NCBI RefSeq assembly: GCF_000372745.1
Contig: NZ_KB889667.1
Coordinates: 1-64,000 of the forward strand
DNA length: 64,000 bases
Reading direction: 5' to 3'
DNA from: Embleya scabrispora DSM 41855
Lineage (GTDB): Bacteria > Actinomycetota > Actinomycetes > Streptomycetales > Streptomycetaceae
The position numbers were made by a program, and so were the translations under genes. Positions 19,571 through 28,737 of this stretch are shown in pieces. The notes under the pieces were generated by a model that worked only from the letters and a program-made list of their open reading frames with translations, was not told where the DNA came from and searched no databases. Every line of letters begins with the position of its first letter. The stretch's first letter is position 1.

Positions 19571-22342
19571 TCAGCCCACCGACGAATACGCGACCACGCC
19601 TCGGCGCAGCCCCTCCACCGCCTTGCGCGCGGTGCCGCCGACCTTGCTGTCGTCGGGGGCCGCGGCCGCGATCTGGCCGAGCACGTCGACGAGTTGCTTG
19701 ATCCAGCGGACGAAGTCGCCGGCCGGCAGGTCCGCCTCGCCGAGCACCGCGTCCAGACTCAGCCCCGAGGCCCACGAGTACGCCGTCCAGGCGAAGCCCA
19801 GATCCGGCTCGCGCAGGAAGTCGAGGTGGTGCTGCCCCTCCAGCGCGTCCAGGTGGCCCCACAGCCGCACCATGTCGGCCAGCGCGGCGTGCGCCGCACC
19901 GCCCGGCAGCTTGGGCGCCATCGCGTCGTCCGGCTGCCGCGACTCGTACACCAACGCGGAGGCGCACGCGGCCAGTTCGGCCGGGGTCAGCTCCTCCCAC
20001 AGGCCCTCGCGCAGGCACTCGGCGGTGAGCAGGTCCAACTCGGCGTAGATCCGCGCGAGTCGGCGCCCGTCCTCGGTGACCGTGTCGCCCTCGAGGTAGT
20101 CCAGGTCGGTGAGCATCGCGCAGACCCGGTCGAAGGTGCGCGCGATGGTGTGCGTGCGGCCCTTCATCCGGCTCTCGATCACCTGGGTGTCGCGCAGCAG
20201 CCGGTAGTAGCGCTCGGCCCAGCGCGCATGCTCCTCACGGTCGTCGCAGCCGTGGCACGGGTGCTGCCGGATGGCCTGCCGCAACCGGGTGATCTCCGGG
20301 TCGTCGGCCGACGGCGAGCGCTGCTTGCGGGCCCGCGGCTGGTCCACGTGGCCGGCCTTGCTGCGCAGCGAGGACGCCAGGTCGCGGCGGGACTGCGGAT
20401 TGCGCGCGTTGAACGAACGCGGGATGCGCAGCCGGTCGATCACGGCGACCGGCACGGGGAAGTCGATCCCGGCCAGTCGGCGGGCCTGCCGGTCCGAGGT
20501 GAGCACGAACGGGCGCGGCCCCTCCGGTCCCTGGTCGGTGCCCGGGTCCAGGACCACCGCGAGGCCCGCGTACTTTCCGGTGGGCACCACGATGATGTCG
20601 CCGGCCCTGAGCTTCTCCAGCGACGCGGCGGCCTGGGCCCGGCGCTGCGAGGCGCCCTCGCGGGCCAACTCGGTTTCCCGGTCCTTGAGCGCGCGGCGCA
20701 ACCGCCCGTACTCGGCGAAGTCGCCCAGGTGGCAGGTCATCGCCTCGTGGTAGCCGGCCAGCCCCTCCTCGTTGCGCTGCACCTGGCGGGTCAGCCCGAC
20801 CACCGAGCGGTCCGCCTGGAACTGCGCGAACGAGGTCTCCAGGAGCTCGCGCGAGCGGTGTCGACCGACCTGGCCGACCAGATTGACCGCCATGTTGTAG
20901 GACGGCTTGAAGGACGAGCGCAGCGGATAGGTGCGAGTGCCCGCGAGGCCGGCCAGGTGGCCGGCGTCGAAGCCCTGGTGCCACAGCACCACCGCGTGGC
21001 CCTCCACGTCGATGCCGCGGCGCCCGGCGCGCCCGGTGAGCTGGGTGTACTCGCCGGCGGTCAGGTCGGCGTGCGTCTCGCCGTTCCACTTGACCAGCTT
21101 CTCCAGCACCACCGAGCGAGCCGGCATGTTGATCCCCAGCGCCAGCGTCTCGGTCGCGAACACCGCCTTGACCAGGCCCTTGACGAACAGTTCCTCGACG
21201 ACCTCCTTGAAGGTCGGCAACATGCCCGCGTGGTGCGCGGCGATCCCGCGCTGGAGCGCCTCCAGCCACGAGTGGTAGCCCAGCACGTGCCGATCCTCGT
21301 CCGGGATCCCGGTGGTGCGCGCCTCCACGATCGCGCGCACCTCGGCCCGCTCCGCCTCGCCGTTGAGCCGCAGGCCGGCGTGCAGGCACTGCTGGACGGC
21401 CGCCTCGCAACCCTTGCGGCTGAAGATGAAGGTGATCGCGGGCAGCAGGCCCTCGGCGTCGAGCCGGTCGATCACCTCGGCGCGGCTGGGGGTCCAGATC
21501 CGGCTGCGCACCGGCCGGGTCTCCTGGCCGCGGTTGCGCCGGTAGCGGTCCTGCGGTCGGCCCGTGCGCTCGCTCTCCATCCGGCCCAGCCGGATCAGCT
21601 CGGGGTTGACCTCGGTGTGGTTCTCGTCGGTGAACAGGTCGTAGGTGCGGTTGCCCGCGATCACGTGCTGCCACAGCGGTACCGGACGGTGCTCGGAGAC
21701 CACGACGGCGGTGTCGCCGCGCACGGTGCCCAGCCAGTCGCCGAACTCCTCGGCGTTGCTGACGGTCGCCGAGAGCGAGACCAGGGTGACCGACTCGGAG
21801 AGGTGGATGATCACCTCTTCCCACACCGCGCCGCGGAAGCGGTCGGAGAGGTAGTGCACCTCGTCCATCACGACGTAGCCCAGACCGTTCAACGCGTTCG
21901 AGGACGCGTAGAGCATGTTCCGCAGCACCTCGGTGGTCATCACGATCACCGGGGCGTCGCTGTTGACCGAGTTGTCCCCGGTGAGCAGGCCCACGTTCGC
22001 CGCGCCGTAGAGCTTCTGGAAGTCGGCGAACTTCTGGTTCGACAGCGCCTTGATGGGCGTCGTGTAGAAGCACTTGCGGCCCTGTTCGAGCGCGAGGTGC
22101 ACGGCGAACTCGCCGACCACCGTCTTGCCCGAACCGGTCGGCGCCGCGACCAGGACCCCCTTGCCGCTTTCCAACGCGCGGCACGCCTCGACCTGGAAGG
22201 GGTCGAGACCGAAGGGGTACTGCTCGCGGAACGCGTGCAGACTCGTCCGTTCGTCGGCGGCCCGGCGGCGCGAGGCCGCGTAGCGCTCGGCGGGGGACAT
22301 CTGGGTGTCGCGGTCCGTGCCGCGTGAAGGATCGAGAGGCAT
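19571..22342 (-). CDS. helY: DEAD/DEAH-box RNA helicase, Ski2/Mtr4 (HelY) type
   Basis: A 923-residue superfamily 2 helicase. Walker A APTGSGKT lies at about 67-74, the DEVH box in VMDEVHYLSDRFRG, motif III in SLSATVSN and motif VI in QLTGRAGRRG. The C-terminal half contains the helical domain shared with Mtr4/Ski2 proteins, implying ATP-dependent RNA unwinding in processing or decay. The start is either ATG 22342 or MSPAERYA at 22300; neither has a strong Shine-Dalgarno. Position next to tatAC and pafBC is conserved in actinobacteria. Confidence 0.93.
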   Translation of the reverse strand: MPLDPSRGTDRDTQMSPAERYAASRRRAADERTSLHAFREQYPFGLDPFQVEACRALESGKGVLVAAPTGSGKTVVGEFAVHLALEQGRKCFYTTPIKALSNQKFADFQKLYGAANVGLLTGDNSVNSDAPVIVMTTEVLRNMLYASSNALNGLGYVVMDEVHYLSDRFRGAVWEEVIIHLSESVTLVSLSATVSNAEEFGDWLGTVRGDTAVVVSEHRPVPLWQHVIAGNRTYDLFTDENHTEVNPELIRLGRMESERTGRPQDRYRRNRGQETRPVRSRIWTPSRAEVIDRLDAEGLLPAITFIFSRKGCEAAVQQCLHAGLRLNGEAERAEVRAIVEARTTGIPDEDRHVLGYHSWLEALQRGIAAHHAGMLPTFKEVVEELFVKGLVKAVFATETLALGINMPARSVVLEKLVKWNGETHADLTAGEYTQLTGRAGRRGIDVEGHAVVLWHQGFDAGHLAGLAGTRTYPLRSSFKPSYNMAVNLVGQVGRHRSRELLETSFAQFQADRSVVGLTRQVQRNEEGLAGYHEAMTCHLGDFAEYGRLRRALKDRETELAREGASQRRAQAAASLEKLRAGDIIVVPTGKYAGLAVVLDPGTDQGPEGPRPFVLTSDRQARRLAGIDFPVPVAVIDRLRIPRSFNARNPQSRRDLASSLRSKAGHVDQPRARKQRSPSADDPEITRLRQAIRQHPCHGCDDREEHARWAERYYRLLRDTQVIESRMKGRTHTIARTFDRVCAMLTDLDYLEGDTVTEDGRRLARIYAELDLLTAECLREGLWEELTPAELAACASALVYESRQPDDAMAPKLPGGAAHAALADMVRLWGHLDALEGQHHLDFLREPDLGFAWTAYSWASGLSLDAVLGEADLPAGDFVRWIKQLVDVLGQIAAAAPDDSKVGGTARKAVEGLRRGVVAYSSVG

Positions 22343-22399
22343 CTCGTCAAGCAGACTACCGGCCGGGGCCGACGGCTGTGATCACCTTTTTTTGATCAT

Positions 22400-22433
22400 G
22401 ACATGCGGTTCGATCCCGACATGCGGTTCGATC
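22400..22433. repeat. Two tandem copies of a 16-bp repeat between helY and the lipid kinase gene
   Basis: GACATGCGGTTCGATC occurs at 22400-22415 and 22418-22433 with an 18-base period; the second copy reaches into the kinase stop codon. A run of seven T on the plus strand lies just before it (22387-22393). The role is unknown; it may be a processing site or a slippage product. Confidence 0.5.
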
Positions 22434-23322
22434 ACGAGTCGTGTGGCGCGGGCGTCAGGACCCGGACCGCGTCGGGTACGCAGTCCGCAGTCAGCGGCAA
22501 CGCGCCCAGCCGCTCGCCGTCGGCCCACCCGCTGAGTCCGCGCGCGCTGAGCGACACGGTCGCGGCGCGGTACACGGTGACCAGCGGGTGGCTCACGTGC
22601 CTCCCGCTGTAGACCTTGGGGAACACCCGCAACAACTCGGCCCGCCCGCAGCCGGCCACCACGGTGACGTCGAACAGACCGTCGGTGGGGTCGGCGTCCG
22701 GACACATCCGCATGCCGCCGCCGTAGGAGCGGCCGTTGCCCACGGCGATCAGAGTGGCCTCGACGTCGAAGGGTTTGCCGTCCAGTTCCAGCTCGTAGGC
22801 GATCGGCTTGAGCGCGCCCAGCTCGCCCAGCAGCGCCGCGTTGTAGCGGGTCCGCCCGCGCGCCCAGGTCATCCGGTTGGCGCGCTCGTTGACCCGTGAA
22901 TCGAAGCCGGTACACAGTATGGTGCCGAACCAGCGCTCACCCGCCCGGCCCAGGTCCACCGGCCGCGCATGCAGGTCGGCCACCACGCGCGCGGCGGCGG
23001 CCACGTCGCCCAGCGGCAGGTCCAGGGCACGCGCGAAGTCGTTGCCGGAGCCGATCGGCACCACGCCCAGCGGCGTACTCGTGCCGGCCACCGCCTGGAG
23101 CGCGGCCGCCACCGTGCCGTCGCCGCCGACCGCGACCACGGCGTCCACCCCGCGGCGCACCACCGCGCGTAGTCGGGCGATCCCCTCCACGGCGTCGGGG
23201 GCGGACACCTGGTGCGGTGTCAGCCCCCGTTCGCGGAGCAGATCGGCGGCGACGGACGCGGCCTTCAGGCCGCGACCACGACCCGCGGTGGGGTTGACGA
23301 ATACTGCTATCTCCCGAGACAC
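22432..23322 (-). CDS. Diacylglycerol kinase family lipid kinase
   Basis: A 296-residue DAGK-catalytic-domain protein that would phosphorylate a diacylglycerol or similar lipid with ATP at the inner membrane face. NPTAGRGRG lies at 10-18, the nucleotide loop GGDGT at 66-70, GSGNDFAR at 91-98 and the late substrate-lobe motif DPTDGLFDV. The length matches YegS/DgkB-type enzymes. It is 25 bases from tatC on the same strand. Substrate specificity is not predictable. Confidence 0.92.
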   Translation of the reverse strand: MSREIAVFVNPTAGRGRGLKAASVAADLLRERGLTPHQVSAPDAVEGIARLRAVVRRGVDAVVAVGGDGTVAAALQAVAGTSTPLGVVPIGSGNDFARALDLPLGDVAAAARVVADLHARPVDLGRAGERWFGTILCTGFDSRVNERANRMTWARGRTRYNAALLGELGALKPIAYELELDGKPFDVEATLIAVGNGRSYGGGMRMCPDADPTDGLFDVTVVAGCGRAELLRVFPKVYSGRHVSHPLVTVYRAATVSLSARGLSGWADGERLGALPLTADCVPDAVRVLTPAPHDS

Positions 23323-23347
23323 AAGGCGCGAGATTAGCCCACCGACC

Positions 23348-24298
23348 TCAGGTGATGTCGTCCACCCTGGCGGTGGGGCCGGGGGCCGGTTCCTCCGCGA
23401 CGGCGCTCGGACGCTCGACCGGGCGCACCGAGGTGTCCAGGACCGACGCCTCGTCGTCGTCGAGATCGGCGCCGAACACTTCCGCGTGCCGCTTGCCGCG
23501 CCGGCGGTCGTTGAGCCAGGCCACGATCAGCGCGATCCCGTACAGGATCGTGATCGGGATGGACAGCAGGATCATCGTCAGCGGGTCGGTGGTGGGGGTG
23601 GCCACCGCGCCGAAGACGAAGATCCCCATCACCACCCAGCGCCACCAGCTCGCGAGTTGCCTCGCGGTGACGACCCCGCCGAAGTTCAGCATGATCAGCA
23701 CGAGCGGCAGCTCGCACGCGATGCCGAAGACCACGACCATGCGGATGACGAAGTTGAGGTAGTCGTCGAGCTGGATCTGGTTGCTGGCGTCCGAGAGCGT
23801 GAAGTCCAGGAGCACCTGCAGGGCGTGCGGCAGGATCCAGTACGAGAAGTAGGCGCCGCCCAGGAACAGCGGCACACCCACGCCGACGAAGGCCAGCGAG
23901 TACTTCTTCTCGTGCTTGTGCAGCCCCGGCGCCAGGAAGGCCCACATCTGGTAGAGCCAGATCGGTGAGGCCGCGATGATGCCGGTGGCCAACGAGATCT
24001 TCAGGGCCATCGAGAACGGCGAGAGCACGCCCTGTTGGACCAGGACACCCTGGCCGCACTTGGTGACGCCGGTGCCCTTGACGTTCTCGAGGTCGCAGAC
24101 GGGATCGACCAGGAAGGCGCCGATGTCCTCGTAGAAGAACGCGGCGACGATGGTCACGACGATGATGGCCAGGAGCGCCTTGACGAGCCGATTGCGCAGC
24201 TCGCGCAAGTGCTCCATCAGGGGCATGCGCCCCTCGGCGTCCTTAGTCTTCTTTTGTTTCGGGCCGGACTCTCGTCCGCGCCCTGCCTTGTCAAGCAC
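23348..24298 (-). CDS. tatC: Sec-independent protein translocase subunit TatC
   Basis: TatC (316 aa), the six-helix inner membrane receptor that binds twin-arginine signal peptides and recruits TatA. The conserved cytoplasmic N-terminus MPLMEHLRELRNRL and the first periplasmic loop ending before SPIWLYQMWAFLAPGL are present, and six hydrophobic spans are clear. An acidic/Pro-rich cytoplasmic tail (about 265-316) is an actinobacterial extension. It lies 34 bases after tatA; the GH18 and GH5 enzymes in this window carry Sec-like rather than clear RR signals. Confidence 0.97.
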   Translation of the reverse strand: MLDKAGRGRESGPKQKKTKDAEGRMPLMEHLRELRNRLVKALLAIIVVTIVAAFFYEDIGAFLVDPVCDLENVKGTGVTKCGQGVLVQQGVLSPFSMALKISLATGIIAASPIWLYQMWAFLAPGLHKHEKKYSLAFVGVGVPLFLGGAYFSYWILPHALQVLLDFTLSDASNQIQLDDYLNFVIRMVVVFGIACELPLVLIMLNFGGVVTARQLASWWRWVVMGIFVFGAVATPTTDPLTMILLSIPITILYGIALIVAWLNDRRRGKRHAEVFGADLDDDEASVLDTSVRPVERPSAVAEEPAPGPTARVDDIT

Positions 24299-24332
24299 CT
24301 TGAGGGCCGACTCCTAAAAGGCGCGCGCGGAT

Positions 24333-24614
24333 TCAGCGACGGTTGTGGTCGGGCTCGCCGACCGGCCGCGCCTCGCTCACGTCGCCCGGAGCCGCCTGGA
24401 TGGTGCGCGGCGGCGCCTCGGTGGTCTTGGCGGTCTTGTCGGACGCGGGGGCCTCGGCCGTCCCGTCCTCCTTCATCGCCTTGGTCTCGCTCTTGAGGAT
24501 GCGCAGCGAACGGCCCAGCGCACGCGCCGTGTCCGGCAGACGCTTGGCGCCGAACAGCAGCACGACGACAACCAGGATCAGGATGATCTCGGGCCAACCG
24601 AGCTTGCCAAACAT
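24333..24614 (-). CDS. tatA: Sec-independent protein translocase subunit TatA
   Basis: TatA (93 aa): a short N-terminal transmembrane helix (about 7-22) with the [13 protein letters not shown] start, the hinge [10 protein letters not shown], an amphipathic helix (about 25-45), then a charged disordered tail. It oligomerises to form the export pore or weakened membrane patch together with TatC. No TatB is present in this cluster. Confidence 0.96.
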   Translation of the reverse strand: MFGKLGWPEIILILVVVVLLFGAKRLPDTARALGRSLRILKSETKAMKEDGTAEAPASDKTAKTTEAPPRTIQAAPGDVSEARPVGEPDHNRR

Positions 24615-24743
24615 AGTCAGTACCTCATTGCCGGGGCCGGGGGGTTACGGGTTCGATCGTACGCCGGTGCGTGTGACACACGTGCAACGCAATGGTGGCG
24701 AACAACTGCACCGGACGTAACCCCCAGGTGTCACGTATGCGGA

Positions 24744-24971
24744 TCACTGTCGGTGAGGGGCCGCGGGGCGGGGGTGCGGTACGGTATCGCGCCGCAGGGA
24801 CGGGCCACCGGCCGCGTCCAGCTCGGCCGCGGCTGCGGACAGTCGGGTCGAGGCGTCCGTGACGGTCGCTCCGAGGTGACGCACGTCACCGAACAATCGC
24901 CAGGCGAACCAGCCGATGACACCGAGTCCGGCGAGCACGAGCACGAGGAAGACGAGGACCCACGGCAACAT
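24744..24971 (-). CDS. Small single-pass membrane protein
   Basis: A 75-residue protein with one strongly hydrophobic N-terminal helix (about 2-27, MLPWVLVFLVLVLAGLG), then a short heptad-like helix and a Pro/Arg-rich end. It lies between tatA and the zinc-ribbon gene with short gaps, suggesting one transcript. Family and function are not recognised. Confidence 0.65.
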   Translation of the reverse strand: MLPWVLVFLVLVLAGLGVIGWFAWRLFGDVRHLGATVTDASTRLSAAAAELDAAGGPSLRRDTVPHPRPAAPHRQ

Positions 24972-25015
24972 GCGGCGACCCTAACAGCCGCGCGTCCGCC
25001 GCCGCGCGTCCCCGC

Positions 25016-25219
25016 TCAGCGGGCGACCTGCATCGACGACACCCCACCGTCGGTGAGCAGTTCGACGATCCGCTCGCCGGCCGGCCGGCGCACCGAGTCG
25101 GCGCAGGTGGGACAACGAAACAGGTAGAAGGACTTGTTCGGTCGGACCACCAGCCGTAGCTGATCCGCCGTCAGCTCGACGCGTCCGCAAACCGGGCAGC
25201 GCGCCGTGAACGTCGACAC
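25016..25219 (-). CDS. Small zinc-ribbon protein
   Basis: A 67-residue protein with two Cys pairs (CPVCGR at 8-13 and CPTC at 36-39) forming a single zinc ribbon and a short helical end. The GTG start at 25219 is preceded by GAGGAGG at good spacing, which decides it against the long upstream open frame. Partner and function are unknown. It heads the run leading to tatA-tatC after the pafC terminator. Confidence 0.75.
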   Translation of the reverse strand: MSTFTARCPVCGRVELTADQLRLVVRPNKSFYLFRCPTCADSVRRPAGERIVELLTDGGVSSMQVAR

Positions 25220-25279
25220 CGTGGGCCTCCTCGCAATCTCGGGAAGGTTGTCGTCGGTGGTACCGGAGGTGCCGCTGGG

Positions 25280-25328
25280 CCGCGGCCGGAGGCATGTGCC
25301 GTTATTGGACAGTCGCCTCCGGCCGCGG
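25280..25328 (-). terminator. Hairpin terminator after pafC
   Basis: Perfect 14-bp inverted repeat CCGCGGCCGGAGGC (25280-25293) / GCCTCCGGCCGCGG (25315-25328) with a 21-base loop, directly beyond the pafC stop on the minus strand. It probably separates pafBC from the tat-side genes. Confidence 0.65.
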
Positions 25329-25332
25329 CGAA

Positions 25333-26307
25333 TCAGCCGGCCTGGTCCGCGTAGGCCGCGAGCGCGGCCGAGGCGGTCCGTCGTACATCGTCCACCAACT
25401 CGGGCGGGGAGATCACCCTGCCGTGCCCGCCCAGACGCAGCGCGAGCCGGCGGATCCCGGCGGGGTCGGGCGTGCGCAAGGTCAACCGCAGGCCGCCGTC
25501 GGCCAGCTCCTCGACCTTGTCGTAGCGGTAGTACTCGGTGACCCAGCGCCCGCCGGGTCCCAGTTCGAGCACCACCTCGATGCCGTCGGCCGCAGTGGGC
25601 GCGAAGCCGTCCGCGAGGTCCAGCGGCTCGACCGGCTGCGGCTCGGACGCCTCGTCCAGCAGCACCGCCTCGGCGACCCGGTCCAGCCGGAACAACCGGC
25701 GGCCCTCGGCCTGTCGGCACCACGCCACCAGATAGGTGTGCCCGTCGACCAGGACCAGCCGGATCGGGTCGACCTCGCGTTCGGTGATCTCGTCCCGACG
25801 CGGTACGTAGTAGCGCAGCCGCAACCGGCGCTTCTCGCTCACCGCGCGGTCCATCGTGGCGAACGCCGACTCCTGGGCGGCATCGTCGCCCTCGAACTCG
25901 ACCGTGACCCCCTCCGCGGCGCGCGCGGCCTCGCCGGCGGCGTCCTCCAGCTTGGCGGTCACCCGGCCCAGCGCGACCTTGTCCCGCTCGCGCAGCCCGG
26001 ACAGGCCCGCCAGCGCGCGCAGCGCCACCAGCAGGGCCAGCGCCTCGTGCGGGGCAAGGCGCACCGGGCGCACCGGGGCGTCGGCGTTGTCCAGGAAGAC
26101 CCGGCCCTCGAAGTCGACGTGCGGCTCCAGCAGGTCGTCGGCCATGAAGCTGGTGCCGCACATGTGCAGCGTGCCCAGGTCCGCCTCGACCTGCGCGACC
26201 GGCAGGCCGAACGCGCGCGCGACGTCGTCCAGATGCGTGCCGGGCCGCTCGCGCAGGTAGGCCACCAGCGACAACAGCCGCCGGGTGTCGTCGATCGCGT
26301 TGCTCAT
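25333..26307 (-). CDS. pafC: WYL-domain transcriptional regulator PafC
   Basis: A 324-residue partner of PafB. The N-terminal winged helix (about 5-65) is followed by the WYL region (about 150-235) with VDPIRLVLVDGHTYLVAWCRQ and RLFRLDR, then a C-terminal extension (WCX). In mycobacteria PafBC activates the LexA-independent DNA-damage regulon and is linked to the proteasome locus. The start ATG overlaps the pafB stop as ATGA. Confidence 0.93.
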   Translation of the reverse strand: MSNAIDDTRRLLSLVAYLRERPGTHLDDVARAFGLPVAQVEADLGTLHMCGTSFMADDLLEPHVDFEGRVFLDNADAPVRPVRLAPHEALALLVALRALAGLSGLRERDKVALGRVTAKLEDAAGEAARAAEGVTVEFEGDDAAQESAFATMDRAVSEKRRLRLRYYVPRRDEITEREVDPIRLVLVDGHTYLVAWCRQAEGRRLFRLDRVAEAVLLDEASEPQPVEPLDLADGFAPTAADGIEVVLELGPGGRWVTEYYRYDKVEELADGGLRLTLRTPDPAGIRRLALRLGGHGRVISPPELVDDVRRTASAALAAYADQAG

Positions 26308-27287
26308 CCGACCTTCACCTGTTCCGTCGCCTCTCCGGCGGCCTCGCGCAGTTGCGCGACCACGGCGGCGCGCAGATGGGGCGGCTCCAGCACGACCACG
26401 TCGGGGCCGAACTCGGCGAGCCAGTGGTGCAGTCCGTGTCCGTGGCTCAGCTCCAACTCGTCCCAGCCCTCGCCGGCCGGCACCACCGCACTCGCCCGGG
26501 CGCGCAGCGGGAAGCCCGCTCCGGCGCGCACCCGAATCCGGGCGATGCCCTCGCCGCCCTCGCCGGCGAAGCGCGCGACCTGGCCGCGCACGTCCACCTT
26601 CTCCGGCACCTCGGCCCGGAACGCTTCCTTGAGCGGCTTCGGCTTGGGCTTGTCGGCGATCCGGTCGAGCCGGAACACCCGCTGCTCCTGCCGGTCCCGG
26701 GAAAAGCCCACCAGATACCACCGACCACGCCAGCAGCTCATCCCCCACGGCTCGACCACCCGGGGCGTGGCCTCGGCGGCGCCGGAGCGGCGGTAGGCGA
26801 ACTGGATCGGACGGCGGGTGCGCAGCGCGTCCAACAGCGGCCCGAAGGCGGGCTCGCGCGCGGTCACCCGGGGCTCGACGCTGGTCAGCGGCGCCGAGTC
26901 GATCTCGACGCCGGCGGCCTTGAGCTTGTACAGCGCGCCGGTCGCGGCTCCGGCCAGGGCGGACTGCTGCCAGGCGCCGGCGGCCAACGCGAGCGCGGCG
27001 GCCTCCTCCGGGTCCAGCTCCACCGGCGGCAGCGTGTTCTTCTCGGGACGGATCCGGTAGCCGTCGGCCGACTCGATCAGCGGGTCGTTGGCCCCGGTCT
27101 CGACGATGAAGCCGAGTTCGCGTACGTCGTCCTTGTCCCGCTCGAACATGCGGTCGAAGGCTTCGTCGGACGTGCACAGCCGATACGACTCGATCGACTG
27201 CCGCAGCTCTTCCTTCGTGACGTAGCGACGGGCGGCGAGCAGACACATCACCAGGCTCACCAACCGCTCCTGCTTCGGAATCGCCAT
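26304..27287 (-). CDS. pafB: WYL-domain transcriptional regulator PafB
   Basis: A 327-residue protein beginning MAIPKQERLVSLVMCLLAARR. The winged helix (about 1-75) is followed by the WYL domain with VVEPWGMSCWRGRWYLVGFSRD and FRLDRI, and a WCX C-terminus. PafB and PafC work as one heterodimeric activator of DNA-damage genes. I chose ATG 27287 (GGGGAT upstream) rather than the in-frame start seven codons earlier. Divergent from the DUF3866 gene. Confidence 0.93.
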   Translation of the reverse strand: MAIPKQERLVSLVMCLLAARRYVTKEELRQSIESYRLCTSDEAFDRMFERDKDDVRELGFIVETGANDPLIESADGYRIRPEKNTLPPVELDPEEAAALALAAGAWQQSALAGAATGALYKLKAAGVEIDSAPLTSVEPRVTAREPAFGPLLDALRTRRPIQFAYRRSGAAEATPRVVEPWGMSCWRGRWYLVGFSRDRQEQRVFRLDRIADKPKPKPLKEAFRAEVPEKVDVRGQVARFAGEGGEGIARIRVRAGAGFPLRARASAVVPAGEGWDELELSHGHGLHHWLAEFGPDVVVLEPPHLRAAVVAQLREAAGEATEQVKVG

Positions 27288-27415
27288 CAGATCCCCAGTC
27301 CCTCCCACAAGGCGCAGCCCCGACCGTACCGCGTTCGGCGCATCGGTTGGTCCCGGCCGTCGATCTCGTCCTCCGGTTCGCCCGACGGCCCCCGGCGGCG
27401 TTAGGCTGCCGGACC

Positions 27416-28501
27416 GTGATCACCTGGCGACGCGGCGAAGTGACGGCGATCCGACGGGCCTGGCGGGGGGCGATCGAGCTGACCGCGGCCGTACCGGAGC
27501 CCGCCCCCGCACGCGAGTTGCGCGCGATCGCCTACCCGCACCTGACCGGCACGCCGGTGGTCGGCGACACCGTACTGCTCAACACCACCGCACAGGACAT
27601 GGGCCTGGGCACCGGCGGCTACGCGCTGGTCGTGGCTCTGCCGGATCGACTGCCCGCGGATCCGCCGCCGGGACCGGGGCATGTGGTCAAGGCCCGGTAC
27701 ACCCCGATGCAGGCGGTCGTGCTCGGCGTGGACGAGCAGGACTCGCCGCACCACGCGAGGCTGCGCGACGCGGACTCGCTGGACGGCATGCCGGTCGTGG
27801 TCGCCGACCTGCACTCCGCGCTGCCCGCGATCTGCGCCGGCATCCGCGCCGCGCGACCGCATGCGCGCGTGGTGTACGTGATGACCGACGGCGGCACGCT
27901 GCCGCTGTGGTTCTCGATGACCGTGGACACGCTGCGCGAACAGGGGTGGCTGGCGGGCTCGGTGACGGTGGGCCAGGCGCTCGGCGGCGACCTGGAGGCG
28001 GTCACCCTGCACACCGGCCTGCTCGCGGCCCGGCACGTCCAGGGCGCGGATCTGGCGATCGTCGCGCAGGGTCCGGGCAACCTGGGCACGGGCACGTCGT
28101 GGGGCTTCTCCGGCGTCGCGGCGGGCGAGGCGATCAACGCGATCGCCGTACTCGGCGGCCGGCCGGTGGCCTCGCTGCGGATCTCCGACGCGGACGGGCG
28201 CGAACGCCATCAAGGCGTCTCGCACCACTGCCTGACCGCGTACGGCCGGGTCGCACTGGCCCGGGCCGACGTGATCGTGCCCACGCTGCCGCAGCCGCTG
28301 GCGCGGCGGGTGGCGGCGGACGTCGAGCCGTTGCGGATCGGGCACGATGTGCACACGGTGCCCGTCGACGGCCTCGACGCCGCGCTGCGCACGAGTCCCG
28401 CCCGGCTGTCCACGATGGGCCGCGGGCTCGACGCGGACCACGCCTACTTCCTCGCCGCCGCCGCCGCCGGTCGCTTCGCGGCGGACCTGCTCGCACGGTA
28501 G
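27416..28501 (+). CDS. DUF3866 family protein
   Basis: A 361-residue conserved actinobacterial protein of unknown function. The N-terminal beta-rich part starts ITWRRGEVTAIRR, then come the characteristic HVVKARYTPMQ, VVYVMTDGGTLPLWFSM and QGPGNLGTGTSWGFSG segments. No membrane segment is visible. The GTG start at 27416 matches the conserved beginning. The gene sits beside pafBC in the same way in related genomes, as far as I recall. Confidence 0.88.
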   Translation: MITWRRGEVTAIRRAWRGAIELTAAVPEPAPARELRAIAYPHLTGTPVVGDTVLLNTTAQDMGLGTGGYALVVALPDRLPADPPPGPGHVVKARYTPMQAVVLGVDEQDSPHHARLRDADSLDGMPVVVADLHSALPAICAGIRAARPHARVVYVMTDGGTLPLWFSMTVDTLREQGWLAGSVTVGQALGGDLEAVTLHTGLLAARHVQGADLAIVAQGPGNLGTGTSWGFSGVAAGEAINAIAVLGGRPVASLRISDADGRERHQGVSHHCLTAYGRVALARADVIVPTLPQPLARRVAADVEPLRIGHDVHTVPVDGLDAALRTSPARLSTMGRGLDADHAYFLAAAAAGRFAADLLAR

Positions 28502-28689
28502 CCGGCCGACGGCCCGTTCGTCCTCGACCGGCGGGCGGGCGGAGAAAGGGCCGATCACCCCGGCCGGTCCGACGTTCGAGAAACAAGCAGCGGCTCGGCC
28601 GAGCAGACCGGCCCGGCCCGCGCCCAAGGACGAGGAGCCGGGCCGACCGTCCCGGACGGTCCGGCAGTCCGGCGCTTGAGGACGCACAA
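28502..28689. repeat. Intergenic spacer with two copies of the degenerate repeat
   Basis: Between the converging DUF3866 and FKBP genes. One copy lies in reverse orientation (28519-28536, reading GCCCGCCGGTCGAGGACG on the minus strand), one in forward orientation (28664-28683, GCAGTCCGGCGCTTGAGGAC). They resemble the copies at 9271-9360. Confidence 0.5.
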
Positions 28690-28726
28690 CGGCCCCGGCA
28701 CGCGCGGGATGCGCGAACCGGGGCCG
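28690..28726 (-). terminator. Terminator hairpin after the FKBP gene
   Basis: Nested hairpin: outer stem CGGCCCCGG (28690-28698) / CCGGGGCCG (28718-28726), inner CGCGC/GCGCG. It lies 12 bases beyond the FKBP stop on the minus strand. Confidence 0.65.
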
Positions 28727-28737
28727 GGCGAAAGCGA

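Noticed and set aside
24875-24890. Second Crp-like palindrome GGTGACGCACGTCACC
   Set aside because: It is inside the coding sequence of the small membrane protein (GDVRHLGATV) and the spacing does not match TGTGA-N6-TCACA.
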